This document shows positions 23,960-35,821 of a stretch of DNA of 64,000 bases, piece by piece (the first letter of the stretch is position 1; each line of letters starts with the position of its first letter). The notes under the pieces were generated by a model. That model did no database searches and was not told the DNA's origin. It saw only the letters and a list, made by a program, of their open reading frames with translations. The translations under genes and the position numbers were made by a program. Source of the stretch: Seiridium cupressi (lineage: Eukaryota; Ascomycota; Sordariomycetes; Amphisphaeriales; Sporocadaceae); NCBI GenBank assembly GCA_036674765.1, contig JARVKI010000009.1, positions 124,001 to 188,000 of the forward strand, read 5' to 3'.

Positions 23960-24707
23960 TCCAAGGCTGCGGAGCAGTACACTAGTTAGCTGTATGGATA
24001 TATGTGTAAAATAATTTGATACCCTGTATAGATCTACTCTTAACTATATCTTTTCAACTTCAAGCTTCAGATGATGGACCATGAAAACTATCTAGTTGCG
24101 TTCAAAAGGAACCCTTCTCGTCAGGGCCAGGTTTCATGTATCTGACCTGGGTAGGTAGACACTAGTAAGACTTCAGCAGACGCCGATGAGCTGTATTTAC
24201 ACCGTTTTCTGGCTTACCCCGGGGGGAGGGGGGGATCATAAATGTCCAAATATTAATAGCTTGAAAAGTGGTGATTTGCGGAGTGTGCTTATGTGTACTG
24301 TGTTTGAAACCTTTCTCAGTATGTGTTTGTTGTCAATTCTGAGTACTTACTAACTACCTACAAGGATCATTAAGCTCTGACTGTATATCATGAATACCAT
24401 GGAAATCGTAACGTTTTACTTTTAGTGATATCCCTCTGGATTCCTGTAGGCCCGCTTTGCAGGCTCTCGTCATTACAGGTCGGCTGGGGATAGACCTAAA
24501 GAAGCACATACAATAATCACTCAGTCGTAATAAGGTATGTATTCATTAATCATTTTGCCAGTTACGGCCTAATTATACAACACTCGCCTTGGCTAAACAT
24601 GAAACCATTCAAAGTCATGCAATTCGTTTCCAATTGACTTCGCCCATCATCCTACCCTCTAAACTCCTGAATCGCGAGCTCAAACACCTCATGGCATTAC
24701 CCAGTTT
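23960..24707. other. Convergent intergenic region
   Basis: The 3' flanks of GEP3 and the Mug190-like gene meet here. A G-tract (24221-24234, G6-A-G7) is the only notable composition feature. No gene seen. Confidence 0.6.
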
Positions 24708-27700
24708 TCAAACCTCAGTCTCAACATCAGGCTGTCTTCCGCTGAGAGAGCCTAGTTTAGTGATCCTTCTCACGGCGTACTTTGCTTCATCCTTGGCGAA
24801 CTGAACATTGCGCATGGGGCGCCACTGCATCAGCCCACGGTGCTGACGATGCAGATCACGGCTTCTGTCCTTGTAGTCCTTGTACGCCTTCATAGGGTTC
24901 TTGCTGCTCTTGCTATTTTGTGAGTTGACGCTGCCATTGGTGGTGGTCTGCGTCATACCTGTCTCAACGCTTGCGCGCGGCTGGGCTCCATCGACACTGT
25001 CGCGACCTTCTGGCATATTGGTGCCGTCCTGTATGCCGAGGTCGGTAGCAGGGTGTCGTAGCCTATTAGGCGAGTTGGGACCACTGCTGCCACCGTTTCG
25101 CGTCCTGACAGGCGAGTTGGGACCACTGCTGGTGCCCGCATATGACTCATCATCGTCAGACTCGTATATTGCTTCTTCATCCTCATCATCTCTGCCGCTG
25201 CGTCCACTCATGATGGACGCAGGGTCTTGGCCGAATGCGCCAGTCCAGTCGGTACCATCTTTAGCGAGCCACTTTCGCTTTTCCTCCTCCGATGCGTTAG
25301 CCAAAACATCACGGCCCTGGGTCAACGACGCGTCGTGTAGCTCCTGAATGACCGGAGGGACTTCCTTGGATATTGATTCCGAACGCACTCCCTCAGCAAA
25401 GCAGGCCTCCCACGTCTCAATGGTCTCCCGGGAGTCGTTGTCAGCCACGAAGCGGAGATGGTCTCGATCAGTACCGGCCTTGAAGCGGCCGCGGAATCGA
25501 AGTCGACCGAGTTCTTCTAGTTTAATGTCGGGGATGCTGTGGAAGTTCTGCTCCGTGATGTAGTTCTGCGAGAGGCGTTGACCGTTGTCGCACCGCCAGA
25601 TTGGAATATCGAAATCCTTCTCGTCATTGTCAACAAGCTCCTGCAGCCAGATGGCTGAGAAGCACTCAGCATGTCGATGACCACTGGAGTGGAACTCGAA
25701 AAAGACTGGTGACCTGTACCGATATCGCACAGGCAGACGCGGACGAGCATTCTTCTCTTCCCCATTAATGTTCCAGACCAGTTGACCCTCCGAAGCGGTG
25801 CATTGCTCGCGCTTGATGACACCTGAGCTGCCTCCTGTCCGTAGACGTAACTTGTAACTGTTCTTATCAGCAAAAGTCGAGGTGACCGTATCAGATGTGA
25901 ACTCGAAAGTTCCAACATCCCAACCCAATTGTGAAGGAGGCAACTTGAGTTCAACGGATCTGAAGAGAAGCGAGATCCGGATGCGGCCAAAGCCGATGCC
26001 ACCATCCAATGGATACCATCGTGTAGCCTGTTGTACAGTTAGTCAATGCATGCAGTTTGTAATCTCAGATGGCAGTATTTACCTGACTGGACGTCTGTAA
26101 GATATCAGAGAGCTTCAAGGGCACGACGCCAATGATTGGATCGTGCTGTCTGTTCCTGGAATCTCGAACAGCTACCGTCACAATAGCCGATCTCCAGTCT
26201 CGGACGAAACGTTCCGTGCCAGCGTTGAAAATGGGCTTCGATGAAACGACTTTGGTTCGTGTTTTGTAGACCAAGTCATCGTTCAGCAGAACGGTACAGT
26301 AGGCGCTCGGCAGTTTTTTGCTGGCCTCCTCTTTAACCTCGCCTGCATCACGAGCCGGTTCGTACTCCTTCCCGCCTTTCCGCTTTCCACCCTCGCTGCC
26401 TTTCATGTTCTCCAACTCGAGGTTCACAATCTGGTGAACGACGACGGACAGAACACCAGAAGGCCAGAGGGGATCCGGCGGGGTGTGAGTCACGGCATCC
26501 TCCTGATCATTCTCGATAGCACCCTTGTCGTCTTGCAATTCCTTCTTGTCTCGCAGCTCCGGTGGCAAACTGAGATCCTTGCCATCGGTGCGCATGGCAG
26601 AACGGAACTGGGTCTTGCCGAAGAAGCCAACTTCCCAATGAAGCTCACCGGGCATCTCGCTCTCAGCCTTGACGCCTCTGAGCTTGGAGATCTGCTGATA
26701 CATCTTTCCAGGGTGTTGAATGAGCTTCTGCATAGACAACTCGACTTTGCCCACGACATCGTCAGCGCTTGATCGATCACTGTCCCATAATTCCATCGAA
26801 AGCTGCTCATCGGCCTTGATAAGATCAGCGGTAACCATAAGTGCGCAGGCCTCCTCAAAGACAGGATTGAGATCGTCCTGAATGACACGAGTACAATACA
26901 TGGGCTTGCCAAACTTGGAGAAGCTGACGGTGATGTAGGGGTCACTGCCACCGCCATCGGAACCGCGACGATCCTGCTTGGACAAACCAGTAGCCTTATG
27001 AATACGGATGAAGATAATGCCAAGGGCCTCGGTCTCTTTCTGGATATCATCTCCTTGGAGCATCTTGCCAAGATCCAGGGTCATGCTCTTGGGTGCCACG
27101 TACATGCCCGCTGCAGCCTTGATGGCCCAATTGACAAAGTTGGAAATGACGGGCAAGTTAAGAATGTTAACACCACGTTCAATCATAGGGGTACAGCCCG
27201 CTTGAACCTTAGGGACGCCCATAAGGGTGAAGGTGACAGCCTTGAGGAACGGAGGCTGAGGCGACATTTGTAAACGAATTCGGACTGTACCGACGAGGCC
27301 GATGAGTTCAACCCCTAGAAATGTTAGCCAAAAGAATGTCTTGCCGTCCTCATATCAGAGAGCACTTACAGATCGGGAGGGGAACCCCGAATAGTCCCTT
27401 GATACCGAGGTAGAAAATCAGTTGCATGCCCATGTTTGAGGCTTTGCTGGATACAGCTCCTCCACTTGGCTTTGCGTGGTAAGCGAAGGAGACCTCGAGA
27501 TTGTAGTAGTCACCACCCTCTTCATCAGCTGCAAGCTCTTGGGGATCTTTGACCTTTTCATTTTGCTTGTGCATCTCGTCCTTGACTTCTTTCATGTGGT
27601 CGTCGGGAAGTGCTCGCATGCTGAGAATGCGGATGGGGTTGTTGCCCTGAGAAATGTCGGCCACCTTGACGTTCTCGATAATACCAGGCACTGAGGCCTG

Positions 27701-28516
27701 CATGACGTCCTCAAGTGTATCGGCCACGGCCGAGAACATCTCTGGGTTGACAAGGCCCCACACGATACCGAGCAAAGTGTTCATCCATTCAACTGATTCG
27801 GGAATCAAATTGGCCGTGGCTGTCTCACCGCGCTTTTGCTCACTAGACCACTCAATGTCCCTGCCTTGTCGGACAAGATCCTTCATCCAAAGGAAAACTC
27901 CAGAGGAGACGCAGAGGCCGAGAGGGATCAAGCCAAGAAGTCTACCTCCAAAACCCTTGCCAATAAGGACGATTGCGATGAAGATACCGGCACAGAGAAT
28001 GGTCGCTTTCTGCTCAATGACTGCGTACATGGGCTCGTAGCTGACGGACGGCGTTGGGTGAAATAGGATGTTGGTCTTTTCTCCACGGATGGGCACGTCT
28101 GAAGTAGACCCAGTAGCAACTGGGTCTGGTGGTGCGGTCACATCTTGGTTGTACCTGTACTCCTCACCAGACTGGCTAGCTTCTGTCTTGATTGTGGTAT
28201 CCTTGCCAAGATTGGCATTTGGCACCGAAAGTTTGGGGTTTTCAACAGCGCTCTCAAAGTCGAGATCGGCGTCGGCGATTTCTACATCCCTCCCGGTCAC
28301 AGGATCGCTGACCACCTTGCCTTTTCTTTGCTGTTGCTCTGGTTTGTGTTCCTGGACGCCTTGTTCCGTCCTTTTCCTTTGCATACCAGCGTCGATCTCA
28401 GCATCTCTGTTCTTCTTGTCTCGATCGAGACTAGCGACAAACTCTTGAATATTCGGAATCCTATTACGACCCGAGTAGTGGCCCCCCGGAGCGTGTTGCT
28501 GCTGGTCGGCAGACAT
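24708..28516 (-). CDS. SMP/C2-domain membrane protein, Mug190-like (tricalbin-type)
   Basis: Resembles fission yeast Mug190: an ER-anchored protein with a lipid-transfer SMP domain and C2 domains, likely at membrane contact sites. Three exons: 27370-28516, 26083-27314 and 24708-26027, 1232 aa. A disordered N-terminus of ~165 residues is followed by a paired hydrophobic hairpin (residues ~171-211, ATILCAGIFIAIVLIG..GLIPLGLCVSSGVFLW). The SMP region follows (~230-470, LGIVWGLVNPEMF; joined across intron 1 as PIWVELIGLVGTVRIRLQ). C2-1 spans ~479-600 with Asp-rich loops (SDPYITV, WDSDRS), and C2-2 spans ~669-830 (GVLSVVVHQIVNLELEN). The C-terminus is Ser/Asn-rich and basic. Both introns are 55 nt (GTAAGT and GTAAAT donors). 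Lipid transfer here is inferred from the family. Confidence 0.87.
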
Positions 28517-30175
28517 TGTGACGAGCTGGGTTGAACAAATGGGATAGCTCGTTGTCAGTACAAAGTTGTCTAGCCGATTTGCCCTTGTATTAGCCGATTG
28601 CCCGCACTCAATTCAATGGAATGGGATATTGCCATGTTCTTACAGGTCCCTCGAGGCGATGACAATCGCTTTGAGCTGCGTGATTCGGCTCGACGCAGAA
28701 GTCCTTCGCAGTGTCTTGCTAGGAACTACACAGGGGGTCTGGTAACGACAACCCGCTATATGAAACCCTTCACGCTGTCAGGTCCCGGCGCAGGACTGGA
28801 TTGGGTGGACAAAGCAGATGGTCCTAGGGTTGAGTCAAAGTTCATTTCAGGAGAATCAATTGAATTAGGGTTGCTAGGATCTATATGCGGTCGGTAGCAC
28901 GAACTTGCTAGCTGTTGCATCATTCCACGGCAGCCAGACGCGGCCTCTACAGCAGCAAGCAGCATGTATGACGTAGGTGTGTCTAGTGAAGAGCACACCA
29001 AGCCGTCAAAGTGGGCTGGGATGACAGGACAAAAGGGATAGCGCCGATTGAGAATTCTTGGAAGTCCCGAAGCAACCTCAAAAGGACTGGGTACTGCCGT
29101 CTTGACCCCTGTGTCGCCGGGGAATAGACTTTCAGCTCCTCGTAGACTCCATTTAAATAAACCCTTGTGTGCATCTTCCTCTTTTTGTGCTTTTCCGATG
29201 CCCTCACCACTGGAGTCTCTGTCTTTCGGGAGCAACTGTGACGAGCTGCTAACCTAGTCGAAAGGCCTAGGCTTTGCTAAGGGCCCATCTCGGTGGGCAG
29301 TGAGGACCGGTGGAGATTTTACCCCACGACACAGGAGCGCCTCAGCTTTTAGTGCCATCTGCAGTGAGGCTTGAGCTTCGAGTCTCGAAAGCTAAAAACC
29401 GGTTTCTGTAGCCGCCCGTCAACAAAAATGTTTGGGAATCAGCAAGTTCCACGGGGATATCTCCAAATGCCATGGTGACAATAGAAGCAAACAGAAAATG
29501 TCCAACCCCTTCCCGACCGCCTGTTCATCGCTCGATTCTACGCATGCAGTGGATATATTGCGTTTTCAGCTGAAGACGATCCCTGAGCCAATTCGATAAT
29601 CAATCTCATTTTGGGGGGTTCGGCCTAGAGCGACCCAGATAACCGTAAGATCTTCGACCGGGGTCGTGTGTATTTGCGTCATGGCGCTCGGTGATCATGG
29701 TTCAAGGAGATGGCACCTCGATCTCCTACAGATGCGACCTCGACTTGTAGTGGTCCATTAGGAGCCTACAGACCCATTCGCTCGGTGCACTTGGCAGGTT
29801 TTTGACAGCTCAGCTAGACTAAAGGAGCTTTCCTGTGCCCCCTGCGGCACGAAGGATTCCATGCACCAGCCATGAGGCTCTGTCGCGTCCCGCACGACGG
29901 TTGAGGACACATACTTGAATATTGTGCGCACCAGAAACCTTCGAACCTGTTTGAATATTTCATCAATCATTCGTCATTAAATATGATGTCCTACGAGACT
30001 ACAAACTATGCAGAGGTATAAAATATATGCGCCGACGCCAATGCTCTTTTTCCCTTGCGGTATGCATGTAATTCATATGATGGCCAGTTCTTCCTCTCAA
30101 ATATGTAATAGCATCACTCGTGGTTCTCAACCTCGAAGTAAATAAATCCCCCACAGGAGAAGCCCCCGAGCCTAG
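28517..30175. other. Intergenic region, no supported gene
   Basis: Upstream of the Mug190-like gene and downstream of the next minus-strand gene. The longest ORF (28756-29235, minus, 159 codons) shows no recognised features. Promoter sequence is expected in the first few hundred bases. Confidence 0.55.
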
Positions 30176-31501
30176 TTAGTGGTTGGTGACTAGGTCCGAT
30201 GGGATGGGTGTATCCCTCCGACTTCCAGTTTCCGGGTTGGTTAGGTCTACAGACCCCAGCCGTGCAGCTTTTGTCATAGCTGTATTTGCTAGAGGAGCAG
30301 TTGGGGTCTTTACGTCCAGGTCAACGCTGAAGGGTGTTGTGGCTCGGCTGCTGGATAAAACACTGCTTGCATCCGACATCTCCACATCCACGTGTGTATC
30401 TGTGTGAGACTCGGCTGGTTCCACGCTGAGGTGAACTGCAGTCAGTGGCTCAGGAGGAGGGTCTCTGCCAGGCACGATGACGCGCGGTGTTGATGACTCT
30501 GCTGCAGTCTGAAGCGCTGCCAATGCAATGCTACCTCCGTCGTCCGCATCCTGGCCTATGGTCCATACCCACTTGCGCTTCTTCTCCTTTCTCTTCTTCC
30601 TGATGCCTCCCGGACGTGGCGAGGAGATGGAGGACTCCGAGTTCAGACCAGCCATTCGTCTTCTCATCTCTTCGAAAGGTCCGGGCGTCTGTCCTCCGTC
30701 ACGAGTCTCGTCTCCAGTATAGGCCATGGTGTGGTCGAGGACCATCTCTGAGTCTTCCAATGCCGGCGACGCCGAGTAGGGTGAAGCGTCCTCAGCGAGC
30801 AAGTCGACGTGTGACTTGATATATCTCTCCGTTGTGATGGTCTGGGTAAGAGGACTCTCATATCCCACACGCCGTGCCGCCTTCTCCTGCAGGCGTAGGG
30901 ATTGTCTCCTCGGCGATATGGGGGACTTTGCACTAGAAGGTGGAAGTGGAGAGTTGCGCAGAATGCTGTGAAGCGAGCGCGGATGCGTATAGGGCGGTTT
31001 GATGACTGGGCCGGTGGGCATTCTCCTACGGCTTTGTGCTGGGGACACAGGAGCAACTTCGCCTGGGGTATCTTTAGGCGCGAAGGAGAACACCCTTGGT
31101 GTTGATGGTTCTACCGGCCCGGCAGATAGTGGTGGCGTGGCAGTCATGGTGCTTGGAAATTGTATTTCCATCTGCATAGGCGACCTAGGGTTCGCCGACA
31201 GCGGTGTGTCTGGATATGTTGCTGTATACGGAGTGTGAGTCCTTTGATGCTCCTTGAGAGCATCGGGGTTTGTCTGGAGCTTGAGGGTATGAAAAAGATT
31301 GATTGCTGTCACCGGCGTCGATTGGACTGGCGTCGATCTTTCGATGGCCGTTACGTAGACATTTGATAGTGTGTTGAAGGCGGTAGGAGACTTTGGGTCG
31401 GTATGAGGCCCCAGTGTGCTCCTTGTCCTGGCACGAGGCGTGGGCGCCGTTTGAATTTGAAGAGACAACCTCGGCCGCTTTGAGGAACTTGAGCTCGCCA
31501 T
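30176..31501 (-). CDS. Conserved disordered protein of unknown function
   Basis: 441 codons from the ATG at 31501, the start of MASSSSSKRPRLSLQ, which has a good context (AACAAAATGG); the frame continues upstream to 31612 but that part reads like untranslated leader. Almost the whole protein is Ser/Thr/Pro/Arg-rich and probably disordered. Features that look conserved are a basic N-terminal KRPRLSLQIQT, a block FNTLSNVYVTAIERSTP (about 31320-31380), many Ser-Pro/Thr-Pro sites suggesting proline-directed phosphorylation, a basic RKKRKEKKRKWVW (about 30550-30600) that may be a nuclear localisation signal, and LRLQEKAARR. I recognise the N-terminal block as recurring in Pezizomycotina hypothetical proteins but know no function. 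Nuclear location is an inference. Confidence 0.7.
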   Translation of the reverse strand: MASSSSSKRPRLSLQIQTAPTPRARTRSTLGPHTDPKSPTAFNTLSNVYVTAIERSTPVQSTPVTAINLFHTLKLQTNPDALKEHQRTHTPYTATYPDTPLSANPRSPMQMEIQFPSTMTATPPLSAGPVEPSTPRVFSFAPKDTPGEVAPVSPAQSRRRMPTGPVIKPPYTHPRSLHSILRNSPLPPSSAKSPISPRRQSLRLQEKAARRVGYESPLTQTITTERYIKSHVDLLAEDASPYSASPALEDSEMVLDHTMAYTGDETRDGGQTPGPFEEMRRRMAGLNSESSISSPRPGGIRKKRKEKKRKWVWTIGQDADDGGSIALAALQTAAESSTPRVIVPGRDPPPEPLTAVHLSVEPAESHTDTHVDVEMSDASSVLSSSRATTPFSVDLDVKTPTAPLANTAMTKAARLGSVDLTNPETGSRRDTPIPSDLVTNH

Positions 31502-33175
31502 TTTGTTTGCTTTGGGCAACAGCCACGTACAACCACGGTCGTGACGAACGATAGGAAATAGACTCGAAAGAAGGTATACAACTTCTTGAGGGTGCCACTC
31601 AAACCGAGCCACAGGCTGGACAAAGCACTTTCAGCAACTCTCCCAGCCGGCCGGGACCCGAGCACTTGGAGAATAGTCGGGCAGGATAATAGTGGAAAGA
31701 TGGAAACAAACGGCGGCTACTCTAATATAATATCAAACAGGTCGGCCAAGCGAAAGACTTTGGAGCTAATGCAGTGTGAAGCACTTCCAAACGCAAGAAG
31801 ATAGGTGGAAGAAGCAGAGGGAGGGGAGAGAGCAGTTCAAAGGAGGTGGGCAAGTAGTGATTATGGAGGCTAATGCAGTTGCTCGCCAGAAGGATACTCG
31901 CTGGTTGGCTATAAAAAGAGAATAGGACAGGGGGTCGGTTAGCCGGCGCTTGTCACATCCCTTGACCCACGTCCTTGGCAGCAACGGGCCAATGGCAAGG
32001 GATCGCGAGGTCGGCTGTCGCATGTGGTCATGCTCGCACGGCGTCTAATTTGAGCCATTAGCAACACACGCCTATAATCAAACTGCGGGGATTCCTTTCG
32101 TCGAGGGCCCAGAATCCCGCTGAGGGCAGGCACTGAACAGAACGGACGGAGCATCGAAGCCATCCTGAATGTAGTTGCCGTCCACCATGTGATCAGGTCG
32201 GTTTCAACCAAACCCGCCTCGCGTAATTCCGATCAACCCCATGGCCGGATGAGGACAGCACAGCGACAAGTGGCTTCGTGGCTGATTCTTTCCTCACAAG
32301 ACTTGTACAGCCGCTTCCGCCCCAGTTCTTAATCCCGGACATACCATGGCAATTTCAGCACTCAAATCCGCCGCAAGGGACGCACGGTTGCTTCAGCAGA
32401 TCTTTTATATTGGATACTGCACTGCGCCTTGGTCCGATCTCTAGGTAACGAGCTGTTGGGAAACTATCTTCAGGCGCCAGTGGGCAGGCGATAACTTATC
32501 ACCGTCGACCAAGCCCGTCAGCCCCAGCGAGATGAGGCTTTCAATTGCGTTTTAAGACCGAGAACGAGCTTCTATTGCCTCGGCGCCGAATGACCTTCGC
32601 GACCATATGATGCACGGCGAAATATCATGTTCGGCCTGGAACGAGCAAACAATGAATAGCAGGGTTTCTGCCAACTATGAAGATGCAATACATACTTCCT
32701 TGCTGCTTGGTCACTGGGACAATAAAAAGGAGCCAATGTTGACGTGTCATGCGGCAAGGGGTGAGGGCTATGGCACCATCGAATCCTGTTGCCAATCAAC
32801 AGGCTATGGAAGCGAAAAGTGGCCGTGGTCAATGAACCCGACAGACTGGTTGAGAAACTAGAATGTAGACTTTACAGTCGTCGTAACATCAACAGACGCG
32901 GTCTAGGCGGCAAGTGGCACAGACCGGCCCACCATGACTAGCACGCTTTGGGACGCTAGTGGGCATAGTGCTAACCTACGACGCTGCACTGCCCAAACCG
33001 TCGCCTCAATTCCAGGGAAAGAGAATGAGAGATAGTTAGCTGCCTAGATCTCTGGAACCATTATCGCGCCAGTCCGCTCCACCCTGACAGGATCACGAAT
33101 CTGCTAAACAGTAAGACCGGATCGAAGCCTGTCGTCAAGGTCATTCCATGGACATAATGCCCGGCGGTGAGAACA
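31502..33175. other. Divergent intergenic region, no gene seen
   Basis: 1.7 kb between two divergently transcribed genes. It should hold both promoters. Short ORFs on either strand have no recognisable content. Confidence 0.55.
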
Positions 33176-34978
33176 ATGCTGACCGGACCCGGACGACCAC
33201 GAGCTGCCAGGATCTCCGAGCGGAAGGATCGCATCATACTACACTTTGTAAGAGCCATGATCGAAACAGGAAATTGCTCGTGGCTCGTGGGGCTGAACTA
33301 TTGGTAGGATTATGATTGCTTCTACGCCAGTGTTTTCGAGAACGAAAATCCTTCGCTCAAGTCTCTCCCTCTTGGTGTCAAGCAAAAAAGCATCCTTGCG
33401 ACCTGCAACTACGTTGCTAGAGCAAAAGGTGTCAACAAGCTGATGCTTATCTCGGAGGCCCAGAAGCTCTGTCCTGAACTAGTTCTCCTGAATGGCGAGG
33501 ACCTGACCCGATTTCGAGATGCCTCAAAGAAACTCTGGGCGTTCCTGAGGTCTCACTCTTGGAGTAAACGAGTGGAACGGTTAGGCCTCGATGAGGTCTT
33601 TCTAGACGTATCGGACATAATATCATACAATCAAGAGATACTCAACCCCAATGCCTTGGCACAATCCTTCTTTCAGTTGTCGCGGGAAGACCCCGAACGC
33701 GGCTTCGCTTTCGATGCTACATCCTTTTCTGGATGTACGTATCCCAAGGACTACAAGTGTGACGAAGAGCGCCTTAGTGACCCTCTCCGTGTCCGACTGG
33801 TGCTAGCATCGCATCTTGCTGGATACATTCGGCTCAAGTTGGAGGAGGATTTCGGCTACACATCTACCTGTGGCATTTCCATCAACAAAGTTCTTGCCAA
33901 GCTGGCAGGAACACAAAATAAGCCTAAAAACCAGACGACCCTAATTAGTCTCCAGGACGAAGATGTGCAAGCGTTTATGGACAATCACCAGATAAGAAAA
34001 ATACCGGGTATGGGTTTCAAGACAACACATCTCATTGAGAACCATGTACTCTCTCGAACCACAGAAGCCATCCCACATGATGAGGAGCATTCCGCCAAAA
34101 TTACTACCCGCGAAGTACTCGCTCATCCTGGTATCTCGCCCGAGCTAGTTGAGAGAGTTCTTAGCAGGCCAGGCACCGAAAAGGGCATTGGTATGCGAGT
34201 ATGGAAACTACTTCATGGTGTTGACGATACAGAAGTCAAAGAAGCTAGCGATGTGCCGACTCAAATCAGTATCGAAGACACATATATGTCAAAGCCATTG
34301 AACACGCTATCAGAGCTCGTGCGGGAACTACGAGCTCTCACGACTTCGCTCGTGAAACGAATGCACGTTGACTTGCTAGAGCAAAACCATTCTGCCAATG
34401 AGCCCGGTACTCGAAAGTGGCTTGCCTATCCAAAGACATTTCGTTTATCTACACGTGCCAAGACAAGACCAGCCACAGAAAACCAGCACCCATTCAGCCG
34501 GAACTCAAGAAGTCAACCTCTTCCCAACTTTGTGTTTAGTCTCAGAGATGGCCCGGAGGCTATCGTTGAGCGCCTGGTCAATGAAACAGTGCTGCCTCTC
34601 TTTAGGCGCCTGCACCACGAAAGGCAAGGGTGGAACCTGGCATTGATCAACATCTGCGTCACCAACATGGTTCTTACAGGGAACGAAGAGGGTACGGGAG
34701 GTGGACGTGACATATCCTTCATGTTCAAGACCCAGGATGCAAGGTTCAAGGATTTCACTGTCTACGACAACTCATCAGCTGAGACTCTGCCAACAAGCGA
34801 AGCTGAGAGCCCCGCTGGTCAAAAGGTTGCCACACCAGTCCCGACCAATTTTGATGGTGAAGTGGTAGAATGGGAGGAGGAGGAGGAAGAGGCCGTGCAG
34901 AGATGTCTAGAGTGCGGCTGTGCTATACCAATATTTGCTCTTTCAGCACATGAGAGGTTTCATGTCATGGGAGCTTGA
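33176..34978 (+). CDS. Y-family DNA polymerase iota
   Basis: Translesion DNA polymerase of the Rad30 branch, closest in style to fungal Pol iota. Two exons, 33176-33247 and 33308-34978, 580 aa. Exon 1 ends RKDRIILLHF and exon 2 opens DYDCFYASVFE, rebuilding the first catalytic aspartate motif; the intron is 60 nt with a GTAAGA donor. A stop codon lies in frame just upstream of the ATG. The second catalytic acidic pair is in LGLDEVFLDVS (about 33585-33615). The fingers/thumb region includes CGISINKVLAKLAG and the helix-hairpin-helix-like IRKIPGMG. The little-finger domain runs to about 34700. The extreme C-terminus has a C-x2-C...H-x3-H pattern (CLECGC..HERFH), like the ubiquitin-binding UBZ finger of Y-family polymerases. 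Pol iota versus eta is judged from overall resemblance. Confidence 0.86.
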
Positions 34979-35821
34979 GGTGACTGAGGCCAATTATGTA
35001 GTTATGACATCTGCCACCAATGGATCAATTATCATTCTTGACGAATACAGCCAAGAAATAAGCAGCAACTTCAATATCCTACGACCACGAACTGTATAAG
35101 CTGTTGATTTTGAGCTGATCAAGTATATAGTGCACACGTTTTCTCGTTTGATACTAGCATGTGACCACGACGAGACTACTATTGCCGGCGCGAACACGGC
35201 GTAAAACGAGGCTAGCTCGATCCTATAAATCTCTTGCCATTAATATACATGGCCCTTTACCTGAAAAGACAGAATCGAGCCATTACTGACGTAAGGGATG
35301 CTACGACCCATATTATTATCCCTGCCCCGCCTGGGCGTTCCGAATAGTGGAGGCTAGGACAGTCAAATATAGTAAGCGGCAGGATATCTGCTCGTGTGCC
35401 TGAAACTGCCCAAGGATCACGTCGTCTTAACCGGCAACCGTGCGCCCAGAATCATTACTAAATCGGGAGGAGGAGTAAATTCAGTTAGTCAGTAAAGTCA
35501 GTCAGCCAGTCAGTCAGTCAGTCAGTCAGTCTGTCTGTCTGTCTGTCTGCCAGTTTATCTATCTGCGTTACAGTTCGATAAATACCACTTATTAGAAGAG
35601 AGGATGAGTCGCAACCGATTCAGTTACGAATCGATTAAGGATCGGAGCTTATAAGACCTAGATGGAGACAGTGCGAGGAGAGCTGTGCTGTGACAACATT
35701 ACGAGACTTTATACAATAGGGAACGTATTTTAGCGCGATCATGATAATTTTTATAAGAGCCTTGTTATCAGCCATCGCCACTGGTTATCAAAGTCGGAGT
35801 TTAATTTCTTCCAGTCTTTTA
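34979..35821. other. Convergent intergenic region with microsatellite
   Basis: 3' flanks of the polymerase and of the MDR gene. AT-rich in part, with a tetranucleotide repeat listed separately. No gene seen. Confidence 0.6.
35480..35553 (+). repeat. CAGT/CTGT tetranucleotide microsatellite
   Basis: Imperfect then perfect CAGT units switch abruptly to CTGT units at about 35530. The switch suggests one A-to-T change that was copied by slippage. Confidence 0.9.

Noticed and set aside
28756..29235. 159-codon minus-strand ORF upstream of the Mug190-like gene
   Set aside because: No recognisable motif, composition bias or splice-supported extension.
35480..35553. CRISPR-like direct repeats
   Set aside because: Uninterrupted 4-bp units without spacers; a eukaryotic microsatellite.
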